A stretch of 7,750 nt of DNA from Candidatus Limnocylindrales bacterium (GCA_031292335.1 JARLHH010000155.1:1-7750); one strand, 5' to 3'; shown: positions 1 to 7,010, counted from the stretch's first letter. A program made the numbers and translations. Notes: a model not told the origin generated them from the sequence alone.

Positions 1-614
1 ACGACGGTCGTCCGGCCGGGTCGGGGCTCCTCGAAGACCACGAGCATCTTGGCGAGCTTCGTGGGAACCCCCAGCTGCGCGCGGAGGTCGGCGTCCTCGT
101 AGGGCTGGACGTGCTCGCGCGCCCGCCGCAGTCCCTCGTCGAGATCCCGCACGATCTTCTGGCTGCCGACGACGAGGATCAGCCGCCCCGCACCTGAGGC
201 GTACGGCCCGATCTGGCCCCCCGCGTACGAGACGGCGACGAGCGCCCCGTCGTCGGTGATCGCCTGCACGCTGCCGAGCATCACGTCAGGTGCCGCGACG
301 AGCTTGCGGATCTCGCGGCCCTGGGTCGCCCGGTCCATCGCCAGGTAGCGCGGCCGGAGGGGATCGTAGCGGCCGGATGTCAGCAGCTCCGGTGTGAGCC
401 CGATCTCGTCGAGCGTCCGCGACTTGCCCCAGTGGACCTCTGCCCCGTCCGGGATCATGGCCAGGATCCGCGAGCGTGCCTCGGCTCCCGTGTCCACCAC
501 GACGGCTTCGATGTTGTGCCGCTCGAGGGCTTCTGCCACGTGGGCGATCCGTTCGTCCGGGGCGGGGGAAGTGAATGGGGCGACGGATATTGTTTCGACG
601 AGCTCGTGGATCAC
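1..614 (-). CDS. LUD-domain protein (LutC/YkgG-like), 3' end cut by the window edge
   Basis: Reading the minus strand from a GTG at 614 gives 204 codons with no stop before the window edge. The translation matches the LUD (DUF162) pattern along its length: IPDGAEVHWGKSRTLDEIGL near residues 54-73, SGRYDP, MDRATQGREIRKLVAAPDV, a glycine-rich SYAGGQIGPYASGAG segment, VVGSQKIVRDLDEG, and a final PTKLAKMLVVFEEPRPGRTT stretch. Family members are usually about 210-215 residues, so only a few C-terminal residues are missing. LutC, the best-studied relative, belongs to the LutABC iron-sulfur L-lactate oxidation complex. No lutA or lutB homologue is visible, and many stand-alone LUD proteins have no proven role, so the substrate is open. 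GTG 614 is chosen because GAGAGG lies 7 nt upstream. An in-frame GTG at 644 is possible but has no clear ribosome binding site. The gene is divergent from the ABC transporter operon. Confidence 0.88.
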   Translation of the reverse strand, partial: MIHELVETISVAPFTSPAPDERIAHVAEALERHNIEAVVVDTGAEARSRILAMIPDGAEVHWGKSRTLDEIGLTPELLTSGRYDPLRPRYLAMDRATQGREIRKLVAAPDVMLGSVQAITDDGALVAVSYAGGQIGPYASGAGRLILVVGSQKIVRDLDEGLRRAREHVQPYEDADLRAQLGVPTKLAKMLVVFEEPRPGRTTV

Positions 615-636
615 GGCTGGGCCTCTCGTAAGATCA

Positions 637-653
637 TTGCGCACGCAACTATA
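637..653 (-). promoter_or_regulatory. Candidate promoter -10 and overlapping palindrome upstream of the LUD gene
   Basis: On the minus strand TATAGT (653 to 648) matches five of six bases of the sigma-70 -10 consensus. It runs directly into a perfect 5+2+5 dyad, TTGCG-TG-CGCAA (648-637), which would sit on the transcription start. The predicted start near 641 leaves a leader of about 27 nt before GTG 614. No good -35 hexamer is present at 16-18 bp (the 17-bp position reads ATGCGT on the minus strand), so an activator or a non-standard sigma factor may be involved, or the -10 may be chance. The dyad lies between two divergent genes and is a plausible operator. No regulator for it is encoded nearby except the distant TetR, whose likely operator is different. 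Confidence 0.35.
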
Positions 654-727
654 CGCCCGGGGGCCGAGGAACGCATCCATGGTCATCCGGACCCCGCGTC
701 CGGCTCCGTCAGCCCGCGCGAGCCGAG

Positions 728-1720
728 ATGGTCGTGTCCTGCAACACTGCGAGCATGACGCAAGCTGCCGCCACGGTTGCCGCCGCGGTCGTTGTGTCAC
801 CCCGGGCGCCCCAGACCGAACCCGTCATCGTCACGCACGGCCTCGTCAAGCGGTACAGGTCGACCGTCGCCCTCGCGGGACTCGACCTGACCGTCGGCCG
901 GGGCGAGGTCTTCGGCTTCCTGGGTCCCAACGGGGCGGGCAAGACGACCGCCGTGAAGCTGCTGGTCGGGCTGACCTCGCCGACTTCAGGCTCCGGGCGC
1001 CTGCTCGGCGCGCCGCTCGGAGATCGTGACGCGCGCCTCCGCCTCGGCTACCTGCCCGAGCTCTTTCGCTACCAGCCCTGGCTCACCGGACGCGAGGTCC
1101 TGCACCTCCACTGCGAGCTCGCGCGACTCGAGCGCGGCAGCTGGCGTGTCGAGATCGAGACGGCGCTCGAGACCGTCGGGCTCGCGGGCCGAGGGGACGA
1201 CCGCGTCGCGACGTACTCAAAGGGCATGCAGCAGCGGCTCGGCCTCGGCGTCGCGCTCCTCGGGCAGCCGGAGCTCGTCCTGCTCGACGAGCCGACCTCG
1301 GCCCTCGACCCGGAGGGCCGCCAGGACGTCCGGCGCATCATCGCGGGCCTCCGCGGGCGCGGCGTCACGGTGTTCCTCAACTCGCACCTGCTCGGCGAGG
1401 TGGAGCGCGTCTGCGACCGGGTCGCGATCGTTGACCGGGGCCGGGTCGTCGCGTCGCAGCCCGTGGCGGAGCTCGTCGCAGCGCGCTCGGTCCGCATCCA
1501 GGTGCGCGGACTCGGGCCCGCTGAGATGGCCCCTTTGGCGGATTTCGGGCGGATGGTCCGGGACGGTGAATGGCTCACCTTCACCGACGTCGACCCGGAC
1601 GGCGTGCCCGATATCGTCGCCGCCATCGTGGCCGCGGGCGGTCGGGTGGCAGCGGTGCTCCCCGGCCGCGAGTCGCTCGAGGACCGTTTCTTCGAGCTCC
1701 TTGCCGAGGGGCGCGCATGA
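728..1720 (+). CDS. ABC transporter ATP-binding protein (ABC-2 exporter type)
   Basis: This is the ATPase subunit that powers the ABC-2 permease encoded directly downstream. With start 728 it is 330 residues. The nucleotide-binding domain begins near residue 33. Walker A is GPNGAGKT (66-73), the signature is YSKGMQQRL (163-171), Walker B is LVLLDEP (183-189), the D-loop is SALD (191-194) and the switch histidine is H220. The Q-loop position reads GYLPE without a glutamine, as is usual in the CcmA/NatA/NosF-like exporter group. The tail from about 250 to 330 resembles the accessory C-terminal region of these ATPases. The start is uncertain. ATG 728 and ATG 755 are in frame and neither has a strong ribosome binding site; the first 30 residues are not conserved in type, so 755 is equally acceptable. 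The stop overlaps the permease start (ATGA), indicating translational coupling. The substrate is unknown; lipids, drugs or peptides are all possible for this class. Confidence 0.93.
   Translation: MVVSCNTASMTQAAATVAAAVVVSPRAPQTEPVIVTHGLVKRYRSTVALAGLDLTVGRGEVFGFLGPNGAGKTTAVKLLVGLTSPTSGSGRLLGAPLGDRDARLRLGYLPELFRYQPWLTGREVLHLHCELARLERGSWRVEIETALETVGLAGRGDDRVATYSKGMQQRLGLGVALLGQPELVLLDEPTSALDPEGRQDVRRIIAGLRGRGVTVFLNSHLLGEVERVCDRVAIVDRGRVVASQPVAELVAARSVRIQVRGLGPAEMAPLADFGRMVRDGEWLTFTDVDPDGVPDIVAAIVAAGGRVAAVLPGRESLEDRFFELLAEGRA
1706..1711 (+). promoter_or_regulatory. Ribosome binding site of the ABC permease
   Basis: GAGGGG lies 5 nt before ATG 1717, inside the last codons of the ATPase gene. It fixes the permease start at the ATGA overlap and argues against the longer open frame that begins at 1570. 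Confidence 0.75.
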
Positions 1721-2622
1721 GCAGGGCGCCGATCGCTGCCCGCGCCCGGCGCGATCGGCTGTCCGACGACCTGGCCGGGATCGCAACGATCGCGCGGCTG
1801 TCGCTGTTCGAGACGCTCCGTCGACGGCTCCTGTGGGCCCTGGTCGGCCTGACGCTCTTGCTCGTCGTCGTCACGGCCTGGGCCTTCCAGCGCCTGCTCG
1901 AAGCCTCGCCGCTGCCCACCGAGGAGACGCAGCTCGCCGTCTCGCAGCTCCTCGTCCTCGTGGCTTTCATGTTCAGCTTCGTGCTGGCGATGACCGCCGT
2001 GTTCGTCGGCTCGCCGGCCATCGCGGGCGAGGTGGAGTCCGGCGAGGCGCTTGCGATCCTCGCCCGGCCGATCCGGCGGGCTGACGTTGTGCTCGGGCGC
2101 TGGCTTGGCTTCGGGATCGTCGTGGTGGCCTACGCGATGCTCGCCGGCCTCGGCGAGATCGGGGCCGTCGCGCTCACGACCGGCTACCTGCCCCCGCACC
2201 CGCTTCTCGCCGCGGGCTATGTGGCGCTCGAGGGACTGGTCCTGCTCACGTTGGCCGTGCTGCTGAGCACACGCCTGGGCGTCATCACCGGGGGGGCCAT
2301 CGCGGTCGTGCTGTTCGGGATCAACTGGGTCATGGGGGTGGTCGGCGCGGCAGGCGCCATCCTCGGCAACGACGCGATCCGAACGGCCGGCACGCTCAGC
2401 CGCCTCATCATGCCCACGGACGTCGCCTGGCGCGGCGCGATCGCGAGTCTCGAGCCGCCCGCTGCCCTCCTGTCGTCGCTGGGCCGCGGCAGCGCGATCT
2501 TCGCCGTGAACCCGTTCTATACCGCTGCCGCGCCCCCGGCCGATCAGCTTGCCTACACGGGCGCCTGGATCGTGGTCGGCCTCTTGCTTGCGATTGCCCT
2601 GTTCTCACGCCGGGAGCTCTGA
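1717..2622 (+). CDS. ABC-2 family transporter permease
   Basis: This 301-residue membrane protein is the partner of the ATPase encoded just upstream. It has about six hydrophobic segments, near residues 36-58, 74-98, 129-155, 163-184, 186-212 and 277-297. A cytoplasmic loop between the second and third reads IAGEVESGEALAILARPIRR and is followed by VVLGRWLG. This is the conserved ABC-2/NosY-like element thought to touch the ATPase. A longer, less hydrophobic stretch (about 215-275) precedes the last helix, and the protein ends with a short basic tail (SRREL). The start is ATG 1717 with GAGGGG in front, and the 4-bp overlap with the ATPase implies one operon and equimolar synthesis. One ATPase and one permease would dimerise to a full exporter. 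The cargo cannot be read from sequence, and no neighbouring biosynthetic gene suggests one. Confidence 0.9.
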   Translation: MSRAPIAARARRDRLSDDLAGIATIARLSLFETLRRRLLWALVGLTLLLVVVTAWAFQRLLEASPLPTEETQLAVSQLLVLVAFMFSFVLAMTAVFVGSPAIAGEVESGEALAILARPIRRADVVLGRWLGFGIVVVAYAMLAGLGEIGAVALTTGYLPPHPLLAAGYVALEGLVLLTLAVLLSTRLGVITGGAIAVVLFGINWVMGVVGAAGAILGNDAIRTAGTLSRLIMPTDVAWRGAIASLEPPAALLSSLGRGSAIFAVNPFYTAAAPPADQLAYTGAWIVVGLLLAIALFSRREL

Positions 2623-2722
2623 CCGAGGGGCGTCGCTCGGCGCGTGTCGATGCGGGCCATGCGCTACCACCGATCGGCCTCGTGCGGTACGCTCGCGCTC
2701 TCAAGAGGCGCGAGGGAGACGG
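2623..2722. other. Intergenic gap between the permease and the cyclase fusion gene
   Basis: This 100 bp gap has no convincing gene or terminator. TACGCT (2688-2693) is a possible weak -10 about 30 bp before the next start, but no recognisable -35 lies at the right distance. A 5-bp inverted repeat, CCGAG/CTCGG, just after the permease stop has no T-tract. Whether the cyclase gene is a separate unit or is read through from the transporter operon cannot be decided here. Confidence 0.4.
2712..2718 (+). promoter_or_regulatory. Ribosome binding site that fixes the GTG start of the cyclase fusion
   Basis: GAGGGAG lies 4 nt before GTG 2723 (6 nt counted from the GAGGG core). It selects this GTG over the upstream in-frame ATG at 2549, which is buried inside the permease gene. 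The chosen start also puts the first zinc-ribbon cysteine at residue 3, the normal arrangement in such proteins. Confidence 0.8.
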
Positions 2723-5700
2723 GTGAGCTGCTCGAGCTGCGGCACGGAGAATCCGGCCGGCACGAAGTTCTGCAAGGAATGCGGGACACGACTGGCTCAG
2801 ACGTGCCCCGCCTGCGGTCACGCGCTTCTTCCCGACGACAAGTTCTGCGGCGAATGCGGCACCCCGACGACAGGCACGCCCGGGCCGCTTCCCGCGCGGG
2901 CCCCCGCTCCGCCGCGGGCGCCGGCATCGAACGCGGCACCCGTTGCCGAGCGCCGGCTGGTCTCCGTCCTCTTCGCCGACCTGGTCGGATTCACGACCCT
3001 CGCCGAGGGCCGGGACGCCGAGGAGACGCGGGAGCTGCTGTCGCGCTACTTCGACCTGGGCCGCGAGGTGATCGAGCGCTACGGCGGCACCGTCGAGAAG
3101 TTCATCGGCGACGCCGTGATGGCGGTCTGGGGAGCGCCGATCGCGCGCGAGGACGACGCCGAGCTGGCCGTCCGGGCGGGGCTCGAGCTCGTGGAGTCCG
3201 TCCACCGGCTTGGCCCATCCCTGAGCGCCCGGGCCGGAGTGCTGACCGGCGAGGCCGCAGTGACGCTCGGGGCGGTGGGCCAGGGAATGGTCGCGGGCGA
3301 CCTGGTGAACACCGCGTCACGGCTCCAGTCCGTCGCGCGTCCGGGGACCGTCCTGGTGGGCGAGGCGACGCAGCGCGCGGCGAGCACGGCGATCGCCTTC
3401 GAGCCGGCCGGCGAGCAGGCGCTCAAGGGGAAGGCTGCGCCGGTGCCCGCCTGGCAGGCGGTCCGGGTCGTGGCCGAGCGCGGCGGCCGGAACCGTTCGG
3501 AGACCCTGGAGGCGCCGTTCGTCGGGCGCCAGGACGAGCTGCGCCTGCTCAAGGAGCTGTTCCACGCGACGGGGCGCGAAGGGCGGAGCCGGCTGGTGTC
3601 GGTGATCGGTCCGGCCGGCATCGGGAAGACGCGCCTGGCGTGGGAGTTCCTCAAGTACGTGGACGGCCTCCTGGAGGGCATCTGGTGGCACGAGGGCCGC
3701 TGCCCGGCCTACGGAGAGGGGATCAGCTTCTGGGCGCTCGGCGAGATGGTCCGCCAGCGCTGCGAGCTCCTGGAGAGCGACGACGAGCCGACGACCCGGG
3801 CGAAGGTCGCGGAAACCGTGCGCCGGTTCGTGCCGGACGCCGACGAACGGCGCTGGATCCAGCCGGCCCTGCTGGCCCTCCTCGGCCTGGAGGCGCGCGT
3901 CGCGTCGGAGCAGCTCTTCGGCGCCTGGCGGACGTTCTTCGAGCGGCTCGCCGCGGAGAGCCCGGTGGCGATGGTGTTCGAGGACTTCCACCACGCGGAC
4001 AGCGGGCTCGTCGACTTCGTCGACCACCTGATGGAGTGGAGCCGGAACGTCCCGATCTTCGTCATGACGCTCGCCCGCCCGGAGCTCCTGGACAAGCGCC
4101 CGGACTGGGGAGCCGGCAAGCGGAACTTCACGAGCGTCTACCTGGAGCCCCTGTCCGAGCGCGCGATGCGCGACCTGCTCGCCGGGCTCGTGCCGGGCCT
4201 GCCCGACGAAGCCGCCCGGTCCATCGTGGCCCGGGCCGACGGCATCCCGCTCTACGCCGTGGAGACCGTGCGCATGCTCGTGGCGGAGGGCCGGCTCACG
4301 CTCCGTGACGGCGTCTACGTCCCGACGGGCGATCTCACGTCGCTCGCGGTCCCGGAGACGCTGACCGCGCTGATCGCGGCCCGGCTCGACGGCCTGGAAG
4401 TTGCGGACCGCGGGCTCGTCCACGACGCGGCGGTCCTCGGCCAGAGCTTCACGCCATCTGCCCTCGCTGCAGTGTCCGCGGTGAGCGAGGCGGAGCTGGA
4501 GCCGCATCTGCGCGGGCTGGTCCGGAGGGAGATCCTCGCCCAGGAGGCCGACCCGCGGTCGCCCGAGCGGGGCCAGTACCGCTTCGTCCAGGCGCTGATC
4601 CGGGAGGTCGCCTACAACACCCTGGCGAAGCCGGATCGCAAGGCGCGCCATCTCGCGGCCGCCCGCCACTTCGAGGCGCTCGGTTCGGACCAGCTCGCAG
4701 GGGCACTCGCGGGCCACTACCTCGCGGCCTGGCAGAACGCGCCAGCGGGAGCCGAGGCCGATGCACTGGCCGCCCAGGCCCGGATCGCGCTCTCGGCGGC
4801 CGCCGACCGGGCGCTCGCCCTGGGCGCGTTCGAACAGGCGGCCAGCTTCTTCCGGCAGGCAATCGCCGTGACCACCGACCCGGCCGACGAAGCGACGTTC
4901 CTCGAGCGTGCCAGTCACGCGGCCTCGCAGGCCGCCCACCACGACCAGGCCGAGGAGCTCGCCCGGCGCGCGTTGGAGCTCCGCCGCGGGCTCGGTGATC
5001 GGTTGGGAATCGCGCGCGCGACCGTGGCCCTCGGGGAGGCCCTCGTCCAGTCGTACCGGGTGGAGAGCGCCCTCGCGGCGCTCGAGCCGGTCGTGGACGA
5101 GCTCGCCGACCAGCGGGACGACCCGGTCGTGATCGAGCTCGACGCACTCCTGGCGCGCGCGTACAGCGTCGGCGAGCAGACAGACCGGGCGATGGACGTC
5201 GCGAACCGGGTCCTCGTGCGGGCCGAGCGGCTCGACCTCGTGCCGGTGATCTGCCGGGCGCTCGCCACGAAGGGCTCGGCGCTCATGAACAGCGGCCATA
5301 ACTACGAGGGGATGAACACGCTGCGCGGCGTGATCGGGCTGGCCGAGAGCCGCGGGCTGACGGAGATCGCGATGCGGGCCCGGATCTCGCTGGCCGCCGG
5401 ACTCGGGCACCGCGACCCGGCCGAGGCGCTCGCCATGGACCGGACGCTCCTCGAGGAATCGCGGCGTGCCGGCCTCCGCGTGGCGGCCATCATCGCCGTC
5501 GGCAACGGCGCCGAGGCGGCTCGCACCGTCGGCGACTGGGACTGGGCCGCCACCGAGGCCGGCGCTCTGCTTGCGTCCGACATCGAGCGCGAGGACCGGA
5601 TCTGGCTCCTGGCCCAGGACCTGGTCATCGGGCGCCTCCGGGGCGAGGTGCGGGCCGAGGCACAGGCCGAGTTCGACCGCGAGGCCGCGCCGGTCGCGGG

Positions 5701-6301
5701 CCAGGTCGTCCAGCAGACCGACATCCGGGACCTGGAGGCGTGGTCGGCCCTGCTCGAAGGGCGCTTCCAGGAGGCGAGCCGGCAGTGGGAGTCAACCGCG
5801 CACGCCAGTCCGCTCAACGCGCCGTCGGCCCTGGCGCTCGCGGGCCGGGCCCGGCTCTGGGACGGCGACCTCGCCGGCGCGCGCGCGGCGCTCGAAGCTG
5901 GCGACGCGACCTCCGTTCACGGCCCGTTCGTCGAGGCGCGTCGCACGGCGCTCGCGGCGGGGATCGTCGCGCTCGAGGGCCGCGAGGGAGAGGCGATCGT
6001 GCTCTACGGCCGGGCCCGCGACGCCATGCGCGAGGCGCAGGTGATGTTCGAGCTCGCGTTGGTCGGCCTGGACATGGCGGTGCTCCTCGACCCGGCCGCG
6101 CCCGCCGTGCAGGCTGCCATCGAGGAGTCCCGGCAGATCCTGGGGAGGCTCGGTGCGGCGCCGCTCCTGGCAAGGCTCGGGTCGGCGGTGGATGGCTCGC
6201 TGCGACCGCTGCCCCGCCTGGAATCGCGGGCGGCGCCGCGTTCCGACCGCAGGACCGCGTCACCCAGCCGCGCGGTGGATTCCAACGAGGCGCGCACCTA
6301 G
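2723..6301 (+). CDS. Double zinc ribbon–class III adenylate/guanylate cyclase–AAA ATPase–TPR protein
   Basis: This is a 1192-residue cytosolic multidomain signalling protein. Two zinc ribbons come first (C3/C6/C17/C20 and C28/C31/C42/C45), then a Pro/Ala linker (about 51-73). The class III cyclase domain (about 76-220) shows FADLVGFT with metal ligand D86, EKFIGDAVM with K126 and metal ligand D130, and GDLVNTASRL with N196 and R200. There is only one cyclase domain, so activity would need a homodimer. A P-loop ATPase follows: FVGRQDEL (266-273), Walker A GPAGIGKT (296-303), Walker B VAMVFED (415-421) then FHHAD, GIPLYAVET (507-515), and a winged-helix-like region around 543-631. The rest is alpha-helical with TPR-like repeats (about 680-1130), and no membrane segment is seen. 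The layout recalls soluble adenylyl cyclases, with ATPase and TPR parts as likely regulators. Whether the product is cAMP or cGMP is not settled, because the purine-selecting position looks atypical (MVAGD). The stop lies 40 bp from the convergent tetR stop. Confidence 0.93.
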   Translation: MSCSSCGTENPAGTKFCKECGTRLAQTCPACGHALLPDDKFCGECGTPTTGTPGPLPARAPAPPRAPASNAAPVAERRLVSVLFADLVGFTTLAEGRDAEETRELLSRYFDLGREVIERYGGTVEKFIGDAVMAVWGAPIAREDDAELAVRAGLELVESVHRLGPSLSARAGVLTGEAAVTLGAVGQGMVAGDLVNTASRLQSVARPGTVLVGEATQRAASTAIAFEPAGEQALKGKAAPVPAWQAVRVVAERGGRNRSETLEAPFVGRQDELRLLKELFHATGREGRSRLVSVIGPAGIGKTRLAWEFLKYVDGLLEGIWWHEGRCPAYGEGISFWALGEMVRQRCELLESDDEPTTRAKVAETVRRFVPDADERRWIQPALLALLGLEARVASEQLFGAWRTFFERLAAESPVAMVFEDFHHADSGLVDFVDHLMEWSRNVPIFVMTLARPELLDKRPDWGAGKRNFTSVYLEPLSERAMRDLLAGLVPGLPDEAARSIVARADGIPLYAVETVRMLVAEGRLTLRDGVYVPTGDLTSLAVPETLTALIAARLDGLEVADRGLVHDAAVLGQSFTPSALAAVSAVSEAELEPHLRGLVRREILAQEADPRSPERGQYRFVQALIREVAYNTLAKPDRKARHLAAARHFEALGSDQLAGALAGHYLAAWQNAPAGAEADALAAQARIALSAAADRALALGAFEQAASFFRQAIAVTTDPADEATFLERASHAASQAAHHDQAEELARRALELRRGLGDRLGIARATVALGEALVQSYRVESALAALEPVVDELADQRDDPVVIELDALLARAYSVGEQTDRAMDVANRVLVRAERLDLVPVICRALATKGSALMNSGHNYEGMNTLRGVIGLAESRGLTEIAMRARISLAAGLGHRDPAEALAMDRTLLEESRRAGLRVAAIIAVGNGAEAARTVGDWDWAATEAGALLASDIEREDRIWLLAQDLVIGRLRGEVRAEAQAEFDREAAPVAGQVVQQTDIRDLEAWSALLEGRFQEASRQWESTAHASPLNAPSALALAGRARLWDGDLAGARAALEAGDATSVHGPFVEARRTALAAGIVALEGREGEAIVLYGRARDAMREAQVMFELALVGLDMAVLLDPAAPAVQAAIEESRQILGRLGAAPLLARLGSAVDGSLRPLPRLESRAAPRSDRRTASPSRAVDSNEART

Positions 6302-6341
6302 CATCCGGCGCGCTCCCGGCACGCGTGGGCGCCGACCGCGC

Positions 6342-6968
6342 TCAGCCTCGCAGCAGCTGGCGACGAAGCGACTCCGCGAGCCACGCCTCGAACTGGTCGG
6401 GCGTCCATCCCTGGACCTCGACGAGCTCCGCGTAGACCTCGGGGAGCGTGAGCGCGTCGAGGATTGCCGCCGCCCGGGCGACGTCGATCCCAGGTCGCAG
6501 CCGGATCTCGAGCGAGCGCGCGAGCGCCGTGATCCCGTTCCGGCGGGTTCGTCCAACCGCCTGGACCGCGGGCCGCAGAGATGGATCCGCCGTCGACGCG
6601 TCGCGGTGAATGGCGACGACGTCGCCCGCGAGCTCCCATCGGAGGCGGATCGAGCGGGCGAAGAGGTCCAGCCGGCGCTTCGCCGAACGCTGGGCCAGGG
6701 CGTCGCGGAAGGCGGACTCCGCCTGCGGCTGCTGGACCGCGCTGTCAAGGAGCGCCGCGAGGGTGCCGGCCTTCGAGCCGTACACCGCGTAGACGGTCTG
6801 CACGGCAACCCCGGCCTCGGTCGCGATGCCGTGCAGAGTGGTCGCCCCATAACCATCACGCGCGAAGAGGACGCGGGCCGCCGCGACGATCCTGCGGCGC
6901 GTGACCTCGGCGCGTTCGGCGCGCAGCGTCTGTCTCGGGGGCGTCGACTCGGGCTTGACAGCGGCCAC
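6342..6968 (-). CDS. TetR/AcrR-family transcriptional regulator
   Basis: This 208-residue protein is a one-component repressor-type regulator. The N-terminal DNA-binding domain spans about residues 18-75: TRRRIVAAARVLFARDGYGA is the usual helix 1, TTLHGIATEAG (43-53) and VAVQTVYAVYG (54-64) form the helix-turn-helix, and SKAGTLAALLD follows. The remaining ~130 residues are the variable ligand-binding and dimerisation domain, so the inducer cannot be named. The start is GTG 6968. An in-frame TGA 15 nt upstream (6983-6981 on the minus strand) excludes any earlier start, and no Shine-Dalgarno sequence precedes it, which fits a nearly leaderless mRNA. It is divergent from the SnoaL-like gene across 58 bp that hold two dyads, so autoregulation together with control of that gene is the likely role. 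It converges with the cyclase gene across a 40 bp gap. Confidence 0.93.
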   Translation of the reverse strand: MAAVKPESTPPRQTLRAERAEVTRRRIVAAARVLFARDGYGATTLHGIATEAGVAVQTVYAVYGSKAGTLAALLDSAVQQPQAESAFRDALAQRSAKRRLDLFARSIRLRWELAGDVVAIHRDASTADPSLRPAVQAVGRTRRNGITALARSLEIRLRPGIDVARAAAILDALTLPEVYAELVEVQGWTPDQFEAWLAESLRRQLLRG

Positions 6969-6984
6969 CCCGATAGAGTATCAC
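6955..6984 (+). promoter_or_regulatory. Candidate sigma-70 promoter of the SnoaL-like gene
   Basis: TTGACA (6955-6960) is a perfect -35 hexamer and lies inside the first codons of the divergent tetR gene. TATCAC (6979-6984), 18 bp further on, matches four of six -10 bases. The predicted start near 6991 gives a leader of about 36 nt to ATG 7027. The -10 lies inside the left operator dyad and the right dyad falls just after the start, so bound repressor would block this promoter. Confidence 0.6.
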
Positions 6985-6989
6985 TCCAT
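6973..6989. promoter_or_regulatory. TetR operator, left copy (imperfect dyad)
   Basis: ATAGAGT-ATC-ACTCCAT is a 7+3+7 dyad with one mismatch to perfect symmetry. Its length and form fit TetR-family operators. It covers the candidate -10 elements of both divergent promoters. It is the first of two tandem copies with the same left arm, centres 21 bp apart (two helical turns). Confidence 0.7.
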
Positions 6990-7004
6990 ATGAATAGAGT
7001 ACAA
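6977..7004 (-). promoter_or_regulatory. Candidate promoter of tetR giving a near-leaderless transcript
   Basis: On the minus strand GATACT (6982 to 6977) matches four of six -10 bases, and TTGTAC (7004 to 6999), a weak -35, lies 16 bp before it. Transcription would start around 6970, within a few bases of GTG 6968. This agrees with the lack of a ribosome binding site. It overlaps both operator dyads and the opposing promoter. Confidence 0.4.
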
Positions 7005-7010
7005 CTCTAT
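6994..7010. promoter_or_regulatory. TetR operator, right copy (perfect dyad)
   Basis: ATAGAGT-ACA-ACTCTAT is a perfect 7+3+7 dyad. It lies just downstream of the predicted start of the SnoaL-like gene and over the candidate -35 of tetR. With the left copy it makes a larger dyad (6971-7012) whose outer 9-bp arms, CGATAGAGT and ACTCTATCG, are exactly complementary. As RNA it could form a 7-bp hairpin at the 5' end of the SnoaL-like mRNA. Confidence 0.75.

Noticed and set aside
394..1029. 211-codon plus-strand frame at the left end
   Set aside because: It is antisense to the LUD gene in its first part and a shifted frame of the ABC ATPase in its second. The composition changes with the underlying gene.
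1069..2199. 376-codon open frame on the minus strand
   Set aside because: It is antisense to both ABC transporter genes, whose motifs are clear. The translation is Ser/Arg/Pro-rich and shows no domain.
2628..2645. Short CCGAG/CTCGG inverted repeat after the permease stop
   Set aside because: It has only a 5-bp stem and no T-rich run, which is too weak to call a terminator.
2549..2722. N-terminal extension of the cyclase fusion back to ATG 2549
   Set aside because: It would overlap the permease gene by 74 bp and lacks a ribosome binding site. GTG 2723 has GAGGGAG in front and starts exactly at the zinc ribbon.
2644..4308. 554-codon plus-strand frame beginning before the cyclase start
   Set aside because: It is a shifted frame of the cyclase gene with an Arg/Gly/Ala-rich composition and no motif, whereas the other frame carries the zinc ribbons, cyclase and Walker motifs.
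3317..5410. 697-codon open frame on the minus strand
   Set aside because: It lies entirely antisense to the cyclase fusion gene, has no recognisable domain, and is rich in Arg, Glu, Gly and Pro. Long antisense frames are expected in DNA this GC-rich.
6306..6334. Inverted repeat CGGCGC/GCGCCG between the convergent cyclase and tetR genes
   Set aside because: The 6-bp arms are separated by 17 nt and there is no T-tract on either strand. In such GC-rich DNA this is likely by chance, so no terminator is called.
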